NCBI GenBank assembly: GCA_964393325.1
Contig: CAYMTE010000003.1
Coordinates: 22,575 to 86,574, forward strand
Length of the DNA stretch: 64,000 nucleotides
Direction of reading: 5' to 3'
DNA from: JBAZWV01 sp964393325
GTDB taxonomy: Bacteria; Patescibacteriota; Patescibacteriia; 2-12-FULL-60-25
Shown here: positions 36,581-44,962 of the stretch, one piece after another
Layout of the letters: each line of letters opens with the position of its first letter
Position numbering within the stretch: the stretch's first letter is position 1
Notes under the pieces: generated by a model
The model's input: only the letters and a program-made list of their open reading frames with translations
What the model was told of the DNA's origin: nothing
The model's database searches: none
Made by a program: the position numbers and the translations under genes

Positions 36581-37993
36581 ATGACTGTTTCACAGGTGAA
36601 ATCCGTCCATCTTGTTGGTGCGGGCGGGATCAATATGAGTGCGGTTGGGAAGCTCTTACTCGCGGCGGGCGTGAAGGTGTCCGGATCGGATGTCGTCGAG
36701 AGTGAACAGACGAAACTTCTCGCGGAACGCGGGGCATCTATTTCGATTGGAGAATCCGCAGAGCATATCCCCGCGGACTGTGAGTTGCTGATTTATACGT
36801 CTGCGGCGCCAGCGACAAACGTTGAACGTATGGCTGCGGCAGCGCGGCAGATTCCGGAGATGACGAATTTTACGTTTCTCGGTGAATGGTTCACGAATGC
36901 AAAGACGTATGTCGTCACGGGGACGCATGGCAAAAGTACGACGACGGCATTGCTTGGATTGATTCTCGAGCGTGCAGGTTTGAATCCAACGGTCGTCGTC
37001 GGAAGTAAAGTCCCCGGTTTTCCAGAAGGAAACTTGCGACCGGGAGCGTCGGATCTCTTTGTTGTCGAAGGCGATGAATACGCTCGGCATTTTTTGGAGT
37101 TTCATCCCGACGGCGTGATCCTGAACAACTTGGAACTCGATCACACGGACGTCTTTCGTGGCATTGAGGCGCTCATTTCTGCCTTCCATGAGCTTGTGAC
37201 GCAGGTGCGTGACGGCGGCGTTGTTGTTGCGAACGTTTCGGACGAACGCATTGCACGGCTCATCGAGACAGAGCGGGAATCGCTCGTGTCGCGCGGGATT
37301 CGCATCATTCCGTTTGGTGATGAGGCGACGGGTGGGGAGATGTGGATGGTGTCGAGCACGCAACAAGAGGTGCATCGTGTGGTTACCGTGGAACAACCGG
37401 GAACGACGTATCGGTTTAATCTTTCAATTCCTGGTCATTTTAACGCGATGAATGCTGCTGGAGCGTTTTTGCTCGCGCGGGAGATGGGTGTGAGCTATCC
37501 CGATGAAGCGGCGGCTCTTGAGGCGTTCACCGGAATCTGGAGACGGTTCGAGTTTGTTGGTGAGCATGCCGGCGCACGCGTGTATTCGGATTACGGCCAT
37601 CATCCGACGGCGGTCATGGAAACCGTGAGCGCGGCGAAGGAATCGTTTCCACATCAACGCGTCCTGTTGTGTTTTCAGCCGCATCATCGGAATCGAACAA
37701 AGAGTCTCTTTTTGGATTTTGTTCCGTCGTTCGATGCAGCAGACGTTCTTGTATTGTGTGAAATTTATGACGTTGCAGGTCGTGATGCGAAGGAAGATGC
37801 GGATGTTTCGTCGCATGATCTCGTGGATGCGGTGGTGCGACACGATGCGGATCGCGGTGTGACGCGGACGGTCGAATACGCGGCGGATCCGACCACGGCG
37901 GTACGACGAGTCCTTGAACTTGCCGCCGCCGGCGATATCGTCATCTGCATGGGCGCCGGTGATATCGACGGTGCCGTTCGCGCAAACGTATGA
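36581..37993 (+). CDS. murC: UDP-N-acetylmuramate--L-alanine ligase
   Basis: 470 aa. Mur ligase: N-terminal Rossmann HLVGAGGINMSAVGKLL, ATP P-loop VTGTHGKSTTTALLGLIL, the central VVEGDEYARHFLEF and NLELDHTDVF, C-terminal YSDYGHHPTAVMETVSA and CFQPHHRNRTKSL. Adds the first amino acid to UDP-MurNAc. TACCCT ends 7 nt before the ATG (leaderless). It is coupled to murB by ATGA overlap, so the cell-wall genes are separated from the mraZ cluster. Confidence 0.96.
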   Translation: MTVSQVKSVHLVGAGGINMSAVGKLLLAAGVKVSGSDVVESEQTKLLAERGASISIGESAEHIPADCELLIYTSAAPATNVERMAAAARQIPEMTNFTFLGEWFTNAKTYVVTGTHGKSTTTALLGLILERAGLNPTVVVGSKVPGFPEGNLRPGASDLFVVEGDEYARHFLEFHPDGVILNNLELDHTDVFRGIEALISAFHELVTQVRDGGVVVANVSDERIARLIETERESLVSRGIRIIPFGDEATGGEMWMVSSTQQEVHRVVTVEQPGTTYRFNLSIPGHFNAMNAAGAFLLAREMGVSYPDEAAALEAFTGIWRRFEFVGEHAGARVYSDYGHHPTAVMETVSAAKESFPHQRVLLCFQPHHRNRTKSLFLDFVPSFDAADVLVLCEIYDVAGRDAKEDADVSSHDLVDAVVRHDADRGVTRTVEYAADPTTAVRRVLELAAAGDIVICMGAGDIDGAVRANV

Positions 37994-38976
37994 CTCCACT
38001 CACGCAAGAACATATTGATGCGTATCTCGCTGTGATCCCGTCTGCACGACGAGACGAGCCGATCGCGCCAAAGATGTATCTCAAAATCGGCGGGCCGGCG
38101 CGGTTATTCGTGGTGGCTAATTCGTCGGAAGAACTTCTTGCGGCGGTTCATGCGGCAACGAAGGTGGGTATTCCGTGGTACGTGTTCGGTGGTGGGTCGA
38201 ATATGCTCGTGTCTGATGAGGGATATGAGGGCGTATTGATCCAGGCGGCGAGCCGCGCGGTTCGTATCGAAGGCACGCGGATCATCGCGGATGCGGGATG
38301 TTTGAGTGGGGTTATTGCAAAGAACGCCGTTCGTGCCGGACTTGTCGGATTTGAATGGGGCGTCGGACTTCCGGGTACGATCGGCGGCGCCGTGTATGGG
38401 AATGCGGGATGTTTTGGGGGCGAGATGAAGGACGTTGTGGAATCCGTGCATGCGTATACAGTTCGTGAACAGCGCGACGTCGTGTTAACCGGCGATGCGT
38501 GTGAGTTCGGGTATCGAGAAAGTATGTTTAAGCGTGAGCCGCACGTTATTTTGGATGTGACGCTCGCGCTGCACGAAGGTGATTCGGCGGCGGCGCAGCA
38601 AAAGCTCGAAGAGATCATGGCAAAGCGGAAAGACACGCAGCCGCAAGGGGCATTTACGGCCGGATGCTTGTTTAAGAATATTGCGTATCAAGATGAATCC
38701 GTTTTGGAGACGGCGAAACGTGAGCTAGCAATTCCTCCGGAGATGCTCGCTGCGAAGCGAATTCCTGCTGGATGGGTGATTGATCAGCTCGGTCTCAAGG
38801 GGAAGACGATTGGCAAGGCACAGGTCTCGCCGGTACACGGGAATTTTTTGGTGAATCTTGGTGGTGCGCGGGCGAGCGACGTGATTCAGCTCTCGAGCAT
38901 CATAAAAATGAATGTACGAGACAGGCTGGGTCTCTTGTTGCAAGACGAGGTTCAGTACGTTGGATTTGATCGATGA
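37990..38976 (+). CDS. murB: UDP-N-acetylenolpyruvoylglucosamine reductase
   Basis: 328 aa. FAD enzyme reducing the enolpyruvyl group to lactyl. KIGGPARLFVVANS, YVFGGGSNMLVSDEGYEG (FAD loop), GFEWGVGLPGTIGGAVYGNAGCFGGEM, YRESMFK, and a C-terminal catalytic Glu region. The shorter GCLFKN without the Tyr loop suggests a type II-like arrangement (inference). Coupled to murC. Confidence 0.95.
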   Translation: MTPLTQEHIDAYLAVIPSARRDEPIAPKMYLKIGGPARLFVVANSSEELLAAVHAATKVGIPWYVFGGGSNMLVSDEGYEGVLIQAASRAVRIEGTRIIADAGCLSGVIAKNAVRAGLVGFEWGVGLPGTIGGAVYGNAGCFGGEMKDVVESVHAYTVREQRDVVLTGDACEFGYRESMFKREPHVILDVTLALHEGDSAAAQQKLEEIMAKRKDTQPQGAFTAGCLFKNIAYQDESVLETAKRELAIPPEMLAAKRIPAGWVIDQLGLKGKTIGKAQVSPVHGNFLVNLGGARASDVIQLSSIIKMNVRDRLGLLLQDEVQYVGFDR

Positions 38977-39067
38977 AGCGAATGATTCGCGCATGAGCGG
39001 AATGATTTGATCTAGATTTTTTTCGTTGTGCGTGGTATTTCATTCTGGCCACAAACGGAGGTGATGA

Positions 39068-39562
39068 ATGGATCGTGAGGATCTCTTGCGGCAGATTCCT
39101 TGGGTGAACCGGTTCGATCCGGCGCAACTCTGTGAGGTATTAAAACAACGACGCGCAGTTCGCATCTTTCTGAACGAGGAGATGTCGACACATCTGCTCC
39201 GTCGTCTCTCGTATGACGTGTTGCTCGCCCTTGCGCCGCATCTCGTGCGGTATGCGAAGGTCGCGAACACGGAAGACGTGCTCTTTGCGTTTCTCGTCGC
39301 GATCCGTTTGGATCGTTGTCCCATTCAGCTGTGTATCGACGGCACATGGATTGAGGTTGAGCCGATAGCGCGCTCGATCATCGTCTGTGTCGGCGATGCA
39401 TTACCGGAGTATCACAAGGCGTATCGCGCGTGCTCGTATCGGTGGAGCGATGAGCATGCTCGAGAGCTTCCTGTTGCTCTTGAGCCGGATCCATCGTCCC
39501 TTATGCCGAACGGTCAGCTTGTCCGCGAGCGAAAACGGACAATCTTGCAGAGGATTGACTAG
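39068..39562 (+). CDS. Unrecognised soluble protein, SD-led single gene
   Basis: 164 aa. Begins MDREDLLRQIPWVNRFDPAQ, mostly helical with the run LLRRLSYDVLLALAPHLVRYAK, then a beta segment with CPIQLCIDGTWIEVEP. No signal, no known domain. A strong SD (GGAGGTGAT) lies 3 nt from the ATG. An intrinsic terminator follows. Belongs by style to the SD-led group. Confidence 0.62.
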   Translation: MDREDLLRQIPWVNRFDPAQLCEVLKQRRAVRIFLNEEMSTHLLRRLSYDVLLALAPHLVRYAKVANTEDVLFAFLVAIRLDRCPIQLCIDGTWIEVEPIARSIIVCVGDALPEYHKAYRACSYRWSDEHARELPVALEPDPSSLMPNGQLVRERKRTILQRID

Positions 39563-39593
39563 ATGCGCGGAGCGTGTCTCTTGCCTGGCGTTC

Positions 39594-39617
39594 GCCGGGT
39601 TTTTTTTCTTGAAACGG
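39594..39617 (+). terminator. Terminator of the 39068 gene
   Basis: CCTGGCG / CGCCGGG stem, 2-nt loop plus T8 tract. Confidence 0.85.
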
Positions 39618-39637
39618 GACAGCGTGGGGGATACGAT
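39609..39637 (+). promoter_or_regulatory. hpf promoter
   Basis: TTGAAA (39609-39614), 17-bp spacer, TACGAT (39632-39637), overlapping the preceding terminator; the ATG at 39646 is 8 nt after the -10. Confidence 0.65.
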
Positions 39638-39645
39638 AGATGCAT

Positions 39646-39963
39646 ATGACTATCAATATTCGAGCGACCGGAATGGAGCTCACGCCAGCAATTCGCCAGT
39701 ACGCGGAAGACAAGTTTGGCGCGCTTGAGAAATTTGCGTCAGATATCCTTCAAATCGACCTTACGGTCGGCATGGAAACCAGTCATCATCAAAAGGGGGA
39801 TATTTTTACGTGCGCGGCGAATGTTGAGGTGACGGGCGAGGTGTTGCGCGTAGAACGCGAGGCCGAGGATTTATACAAGGCGATTGATAAGGTGAAGGAT
39901 CACTTGCGCGAAACGCTTGCACAGCGAAAAGAACGCATGATGGATGAACGTCGCGAGAAATAA
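39646..39963 (+). CDS. hpf: Ribosome hibernation promoting factor, short form (HPF/YfiA)
   Basis: 105 aa. TINIRATGMELTPAIRQYAEDKFGALEKF and DLYKAIDKVKDHLRETL fit the short HPF/RaiA fold (beta-alpha-beta-beta-beta-alpha) that blocks the 30S decoding region in stationary cells. No C-terminal dimerising domain. The start at 39646 agrees with the promoter; ATG 39640 would leave only 2 nt after the -10. Confidence 0.9.
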   Translation: MTINIRATGMELTPAIRQYAEDKFGALEKFASDILQIDLTVGMETSHHQKGDIFTCAANVEVTGEVLRVEREAEDLYKAIDKVKDHLRETLAQRKERMMDERREK

Positions 39964-40012
39964 GTCGGGGATTGTCCAAAATCGTGTTTTCCGCTAAGAT
40001 CGTTCCACATCT

Positions 40013-42772
40013 ATGAGTATTCTGGGACGCATTTTTGGCGATGCAAATCAACGAGAGATCAACACGCTGAAGCCCGTTATCGGACGCATTGCAGCGCTTG
40101 AGCCGTCAATACAAAGCTTGTCGGACGAAGAGCTGTACGCGAAGACCGCGGAATTCAAGAAACGATTGGAACAAGGGGAGGCGTTGGATGATCTTCTTCC
40201 GGAGGCGTTTGCCGTCGCGCGTGACGCGTCGCGTCGTGTTTTGAAACAGCGACAATACGATGTTCAGCTCATGGGAGGGATCGCGCTGCATCGGGGCATG
40301 ATCGCGGAAATGCGCACCGGAGAAGGGAAGACGCTTACCGCCGTTGCGGCGGTGTATTTGAATGCGCTCACCGGAAAAGGCGTTCACGTGGTGACGGTGA
40401 ACGATTACCTCGCGCGACGTGACACGGTGTGGATGGGGCAGGTGTATCACGCGCTTGGTCTCACGGTGGGGTGTATCCAGCATGATGGCGGATTCCGATA
40501 CGATCCTGCGTTTAAAGCAGAGCCGCAGCATGATGAATTGCGTGACGAGACTGGTTCATTCCGCGTGGACATGGATTATCTTCGTCCGGTGAGCCGACAA
40601 GAGGCGTATACCGCAGACATCACGTACGGGACGAACAATGAATTCGGCTTTGACTATCTGCGTGACAACATGGTGGGCCGTCTCGAAGACATGGTGCAGC
40701 GCGAACTCAACTTCGCGATCGTGGACGAAGTCGACTCTATTTTGATCGATGAGGCGCGCACGCCGCTCATCATTAGCGCGCCGGCCGAAGAGCCCGCGCA
40801 GTTGTATTATCGATTTGCCGAACTCGTTCCGCGACTCGAAGAAAAAACGGACTACGCAATTGACGAGAAGCTTCGCGCGGCGACGCTGACGGAATCCGGG
40901 ATCGCAAAAATCGAACAATGGCTTGGCGTTGAAAATTTGTACGTCCAAGGCGGGATGAAGATGGTGCATCATTTGGAACAGGCGTTGCGAGCGCACGCGC
41001 TCTACAAGCGCGATCGCGATTATGTCGTGAAAGACAACGAAGTGATCATTGTGGATGAATTCACCGGCCGTCTCATGATCGGTCGCCGGTATTCCGAGGG
41101 GTTGCACCAGGCGATCGAAGCGAAAGAACGTGTGCCGATCCAGCGTGAGTCTGTGACAATGGCAACGATTACGTTTCAAAACTATTTCCGGTTGTACACG
41201 AAGCTGGCCGGCATGACCGGAACGGCGGCAACAGAAGCGGAAGAATTCCATAAGATCTACAAACTCGACGTGCTCACGATTCCGACGAATAAGGCGTCAC
41301 AGCGTCGTGATCTTTCCGACCGCGTGTATAAGAACGAACTCGGAAAATTCAAAGCGGTTGTTCGTGAAATCAAAGAGCGGCATGCGACGGGTCAGCCGAT
41401 CCTCGTTGGAACCGTGTCGATTGAGAAGAACGAAATTTTGGGCGAGCTGCTCAAAGCGGAAGGTGTCCCGTTCAATCTGTTGAACGCAAAAAACCACGAG
41501 CGAGAAGGGGAGATCATCGCGCAAGCCGGACGCAAAGGTGCGGTGACGATTGCGACGAACATGGCCGGTCGCGGTGTCGACATTTTGCTCGGCGGGAATC
41601 CGCCGGATCCGAAAGAAGCCGAAGAGGTTCGAGCGCTTGGCGGTCTTCATGTGTTAGGAACCGAACGTCACGAATCGCGTCGCATCGATAACCAGTTGCG
41701 TGGTCGTGCGGGTCGTCAAGGCGATCCGGGATCGACGCAGTTTTACGTTTCGATGGATGACGATCTGATGCGCATCTTTGGATCGGACAAGATGAAAGCG
41801 CGCATGGAGTTTTTGAAAGTGCCGGATGATGAGGCGATTGAAAACGGTCTCTTGTCCAAAGCGCTCGAATCCGCGCAGCGAAAAGTTGAAGGGCACAACT
41901 TCGATATCCGTAAACACCTGCTTGAGTACGATGACGTGCTAAACAAGCATCGTGCTGTTATTTATAAAAAGCGACGTGATATTCTGGATCTTTCACGCGA
42001 AGCGACGCAGGAGGGTGAGCGTCCGCTCAAGAAGATCGCGCTCGAAGCCGTTGAACGCGATATCGAACAGCTCGTGATGCTGTATACCGCGGATGAAGAG
42101 CCGTCGGAGTGGAATATGGACGAGATGCGCTCCTCTCTCGCGCGGCTTCTCGCAATTGATCCGACGCGCATGGACGGCGTGGCGCTTGTCGTAACCGATA
42201 TGGAGGGGAAGGAAGACGTGGCGGCAAAGCGCACGGCCCTCATTGAGGGATTCATGGCGCTCGCGCGCGAGGCGTATACCAAAACGGAAGAACGGATCGG
42301 GGACGCGGCGCTCATGATGGAGGTTGAAAAGGCGATTCAGCTTCGTGCGGTTGATGATCTGTGGGTCGAACATCTTGATGCGATTGATCATCTACGCAAA
42401 GCAATCAGCTTGCAGGGATATGGGCAGCGCGATCCACTCGTCGAATACAAGCGTGAAGCATATCGGTTGTTCCATGAGCTTCTGGCGTTGATTGATAAGC
42501 AAATTGTGCAAACCGTTTTCCGGATTCAGCTCGCACAGCAAGCGGCGGCGGAAGAACGTCAGGCGGGTGGACGCGTTGTGCGTCTTGAGGGACCGGCAAA
42601 AATAGCTGAAGGAGCTCCGGTCGAGCCCGCGAGTCCGTCTCGTGACGCGATGTTTACGAATGTGGGACGTCCGGCGACGCCAGAGACGCATATTGATGCC
42701 TCCAAGGTTGGACGAAATGATCTTTGCCCGTGCGGATCGGGAAAGAAGTACAAGAAGTGCCACGGGGCGTAG
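40013..42772 (+). CDS. secA: Preprotein translocase ATPase SecA
   Basis: 919 aa. Walker A MRTGEGKTLTAVAAVYL, VHVVTVNDYLARRD, TYGTNNEFGFDYLRDNM, DEVDSILIDEARTPLIIS, MTGTAATEAEEF, TNMAGRGVDILLGG, and the C-terminal SEC-C zinc motif LCPCGSGKKYKKCHG. Drives export through SecYEG. TAAGAT lies 12 nt before the ATG, with no SD. secD-secF follow 2 kb downstream, so export genes are loosely grouped. Confidence 0.97.
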   Translation: MSILGRIFGDANQREINTLKPVIGRIAALEPSIQSLSDEELYAKTAEFKKRLEQGEALDDLLPEAFAVARDASRRVLKQRQYDVQLMGGIALHRGMIAEMRTGEGKTLTAVAAVYLNALTGKGVHVVTVNDYLARRDTVWMGQVYHALGLTVGCIQHDGGFRYDPAFKAEPQHDELRDETGSFRVDMDYLRPVSRQEAYTADITYGTNNEFGFDYLRDNMVGRLEDMVQRELNFAIVDEVDSILIDEARTPLIISAPAEEPAQLYYRFAELVPRLEEKTDYAIDEKLRAATLTESGIAKIEQWLGVENLYVQGGMKMVHHLEQALRAHALYKRDRDYVVKDNEVIIVDEFTGRLMIGRRYSEGLHQAIEAKERVPIQRESVTMATITFQNYFRLYTKLAGMTGTAATEAEEFHKIYKLDVLTIPTNKASQRRDLSDRVYKNELGKFKAVVREIKERHATGQPILVGTVSIEKNEILGELLKAEGVPFNLLNAKNHEREGEIIAQAGRKGAVTIATNMAGRGVDILLGGNPPDPKEAEEVRALGGLHVLGTERHESRRIDNQLRGRAGRQGDPGSTQFYVSMDDDLMRIFGSDKMKARMEFLKVPDDEAIENGLLSKALESAQRKVEGHNFDIRKHLLEYDDVLNKHRAVIYKKRRDILDLSREATQEGERPLKKIALEAVERDIEQLVMLYTADEEPSEWNMDEMRSSLARLLAIDPTRMDGVALVVTDMEGKEDVAAKRTALIEGFMALAREAYTKTEERIGDAALMMEVEKAIQLRAVDDLWVEHLDAIDHLRKAISLQGYGQRDPLVEYKREAYRLFHELLALIDKQIVQTVFRIQLAQQAAAEERQAGGRVVRLEGPAKIAEGAPVEPASPSRDAMFTNVGRPATPETHIDASKVGRNDLCPCGSGKKYKKCHGA

Positions 42773-42907
42773 AGTCGACGAAAAAATATGCCACGAAGCG
42801 CGGGTGATGATACGCCTGCGTTTTTGTTACCGCGTGACAAGCTTCTGTTTGTGATAGATGCATGTCGTATCAGTGGTCAGAAAATGCTATGATACGCGTG
42901 TTGAACG

Positions 42908-43627
42908 ATGAAACGTCGACAAGCGGGTATTTACATCAATGCGCGGCATGTGTTCGTCACGCTCGCGTTTGTCGTCGTGCCGTTTCTTTTTCTCCTCGTT
43001 TTTACGCGCCTCGCGGGGCTAAACACGCAAGAACTGTTTGTTGACGTACTCGTCTCGTCGACGCGGTTGATCATCGCGTATTTTTTTGCGGTTGTCTTCG
43101 CATGGATCTCGGCCATACTTTTTTTTCGAGGCAAACGCGCATTGATCGCGCTTCCGCTCTTTGATGTCTTGCAAAGTTTTCCGACGTTTGCGGCGATGCC
43201 GCTTGCGGTATATCTGTGGGGACCTTCGAGCACGACGATCATTTTCTTTCTGGTGCTCACCGTCATTTGGCCGATCTTTTTTTCCATTTTAAGTTCGTTA
43301 AAGCTGTTGAAGCGCGATTGGGAAGAGGCGGCGAGGATGTATGGGATGCGGGGATGGAAATACGTTCGTCATTTTTTGCTTCCGATCAGTCTTCCGGGGT
43401 TGATTACAGGATCAATCGTCGGTTTGGGTGAAGGGTGGGAGGCGCTGGTCGCAACAGAGATTATTACGGGAAATCCATCCGGGCTTGGACAGTTTTTTGC
43501 ACGATATTCGTCAAATACGACGATTACCGCATTCGGCATCTTTGGATTTTTAGTGTTGATCTTTTGCGTCAATAAATTGATTTGGCTTCCGCTGCTCGAA
43601 TGGAGCCATCGGACAATGGAAGAATGA
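42908..43627 (+). CDS. ABC transporter permease (SsuC/TauC/NrtB-like)
   Basis: 239 aa, six helices. The EAA loop EEAARMYGMRGWKYVRHFLLPISLPGLITG contacts the ATPase and is typical of binding-protein-dependent importers of the nitrate/sulfonate/taurine group. Substrate unknown: no substrate-binding protein gene is adjacent. TGCTATGAT lies 14 nt before the ATG. One bp separates it from the ATPase gene. Confidence 0.88.
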   Translation: MKRRQAGIYINARHVFVTLAFVVVPFLFLLVFTRLAGLNTQELFVDVLVSSTRLIIAYFFAVVFAWISAILFFRGKRALIALPLFDVLQSFPTFAAMPLAVYLWGPSSTTIIFFLVLTVIWPIFFSILSSLKLLKRDWEEAARMYGMRGWKYVRHFLLPISLPGLITGSIVGLGEGWEALVATEIITGNPSGLGQFFARYSSNTTITAFGIFGFLVLIFCVNKLIWLPLLEWSHRTMEE

Positions 43628-43628
43628 T

Positions 43629-44372
43629 ATGACGCGACCGGTACTCACACTGACGAATGTCGGAAAAACATTCTGCGGACCCGATGGAAAGCGCATCGCG
43701 GCAGTTCGCGATGTTTCGCTGAAGATTCGACAAGGGGAGTTCTTTGTGCTTCTTGGGCCGTCCGGTTCTGGAAAATCGACGTTGCTGCGTATCATGAGTG
43801 GTTTGGAGCAAGCGCACGAAGGAACGGTTTCATTTGCGCGCGGCGTGACGGCGCAAGACATGGCGTTTGTTTTTCAGCAGTTTGCATTGTTGCCGTGGCT
43901 CACCGTTCGTCAAAATATTGAATTCGGTTTGTTATCACGTGGCGTGGACGCCGACGAGCGACGGAAGAAATCGATGCGTGTGATGCGTCGGTTGGGGTTG
44001 AGTTCGTTTGCGGATGTCTCCCCTCGAGAGTTGTCTGGCGGTTTGCGACAACGCGTGGGAATCGCACGTGCGCTTGTCGTTGAGCCGAAGATTATTTTTA
44101 TGGATGAGCCGTTTTCGGAACTCGATTCGTTTACGGCGGAGGATCTTCGGAAGGAAGTGCTTCGCATTTGGAGTGAGTCTGGCGTTACCATCGTCATGGT
44201 GACGCATTTAATTTCTGAAGCGATTGAACTTGCAGACCGTATCGCGGTGCTTACGCCTCGTCCGGCGAGTATTGAACGCATGGTTGTGAACACGATACCT
44301 CGTCCACGCACGCTTCGATCTCCAGAAGCGTTTCGTCTCGAAGATCTGCTGTACCGACTTGTGAAGCCATAA
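43629..44372 (+). CDS. ABC transporter ATP-binding protein (SsuB/NrtD-like)
   Basis: 247 aa. Walker A LGPSGSGKST, Q-loop FQQFALLPW, signature LSGGLRQRVGIARAL, Walker B IIFMDEPFSELD, H-loop VTHLISEA. Partner of the preceding permease. The C-terminal tail is short, without a regulatory domain. Confidence 0.93.
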   Translation: MTRPVLTLTNVGKTFCGPDGKRIAAVRDVSLKIRQGEFFVLLGPSGSGKSTLLRIMSGLEQAHEGTVSFARGVTAQDMAFVFQQFALLPWLTVRQNIEFGLLSRGVDADERRKKSMRVMRRLGLSSFADVSPRELSGGLRQRVGIARALVVEPKIIFMDEPFSELDSFTAEDLRKEVLRIWSESGVTIVMVTHLISEAIELADRIAVLTPRPASIERMVVNTIPRPRTLRSPEAFRLEDLLYRLVKP

Positions 44373-44396
44373 TCTATCTCGCACATCGCATTGCGT

Positions 44397-44909
44397 ATGA
44401 AACTCCACGCATCCCGTTCGTTGTCCGCCTCGTATCTCCGTAACATTATTTTCGGGGTTGAAGACAGCCTTGTGTCAACCGTCGGCTTGCTCTCCGGAAT
44501 TGCGATCGCCGACGTGCCGCGCCGAACGATCTTTTTGACAGGCGTCGTGTTGATTTTTGTTGAAGCGTTTTCCATGGGTGCCGGTACCTATCTATCGGAA
44601 TCGTCTGCGGAAGATTACTTGAAGCGTCGTGCCGCCACGCTGGGGCCGAATCTCGCGCGAGGCGTTATCATGTTCGTCTCGTATTTTGTCTCGGGATTTG
44701 TTCCGCTCTTCCCGTACGCGTTTTTTTCGACGTCAACCGCATTTCCGTTTTCCGTTGCGTGTTCGATGGTCGCGTTATTCATCCTTGGTCTGTGGGGTGG
44801 ATTTGTCGCGAAAACACCACTTGTCCGCAGCGCTGCTCGGATGGCGGTTATCGGAGGTGCGGCGATCATGGTAGGTATTCTCGCAGGGTCGGTCGTTCAA
44901 GGGGTCTAG
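44397..44909 (+). CDS. VIT/CCC1-family iron or manganese transporter-like membrane protein
   Basis: 170 aa, five helices. Helix 1 FGVEDSLVSTVGLLSG is the family signature; FVEAFSMGAGTYLSE carries the helix-2 Met/Glu residues thought to line the metal path, and the LKRR loop and GFVPLFPY follow. The cytoplasmic metal-binding domain of plant VIT1 is reduced. Could move Fe2+ or Mn2+ out of the cytosol. Start ATG 44397. Confidence 0.85.
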   Translation: MKLHASRSLSASYLRNIIFGVEDSLVSTVGLLSGIAIADVPRRTIFLTGVVLIFVEAFSMGAGTYLSESSAEDYLKRRAATLGPNLARGVIMFVSYFVSGFVPLFPYAFFSTSTAFPFSVACSMVALFILGLWGGFVAKTPLVRSAARMAVIGGAAIMVGILAGSVVQGV

Positions 44910-44962
44910 TGTTCCGGCTTGCGGAATGCCCGGGATTCCGCTAGACTTTGCGCGATCTCTGT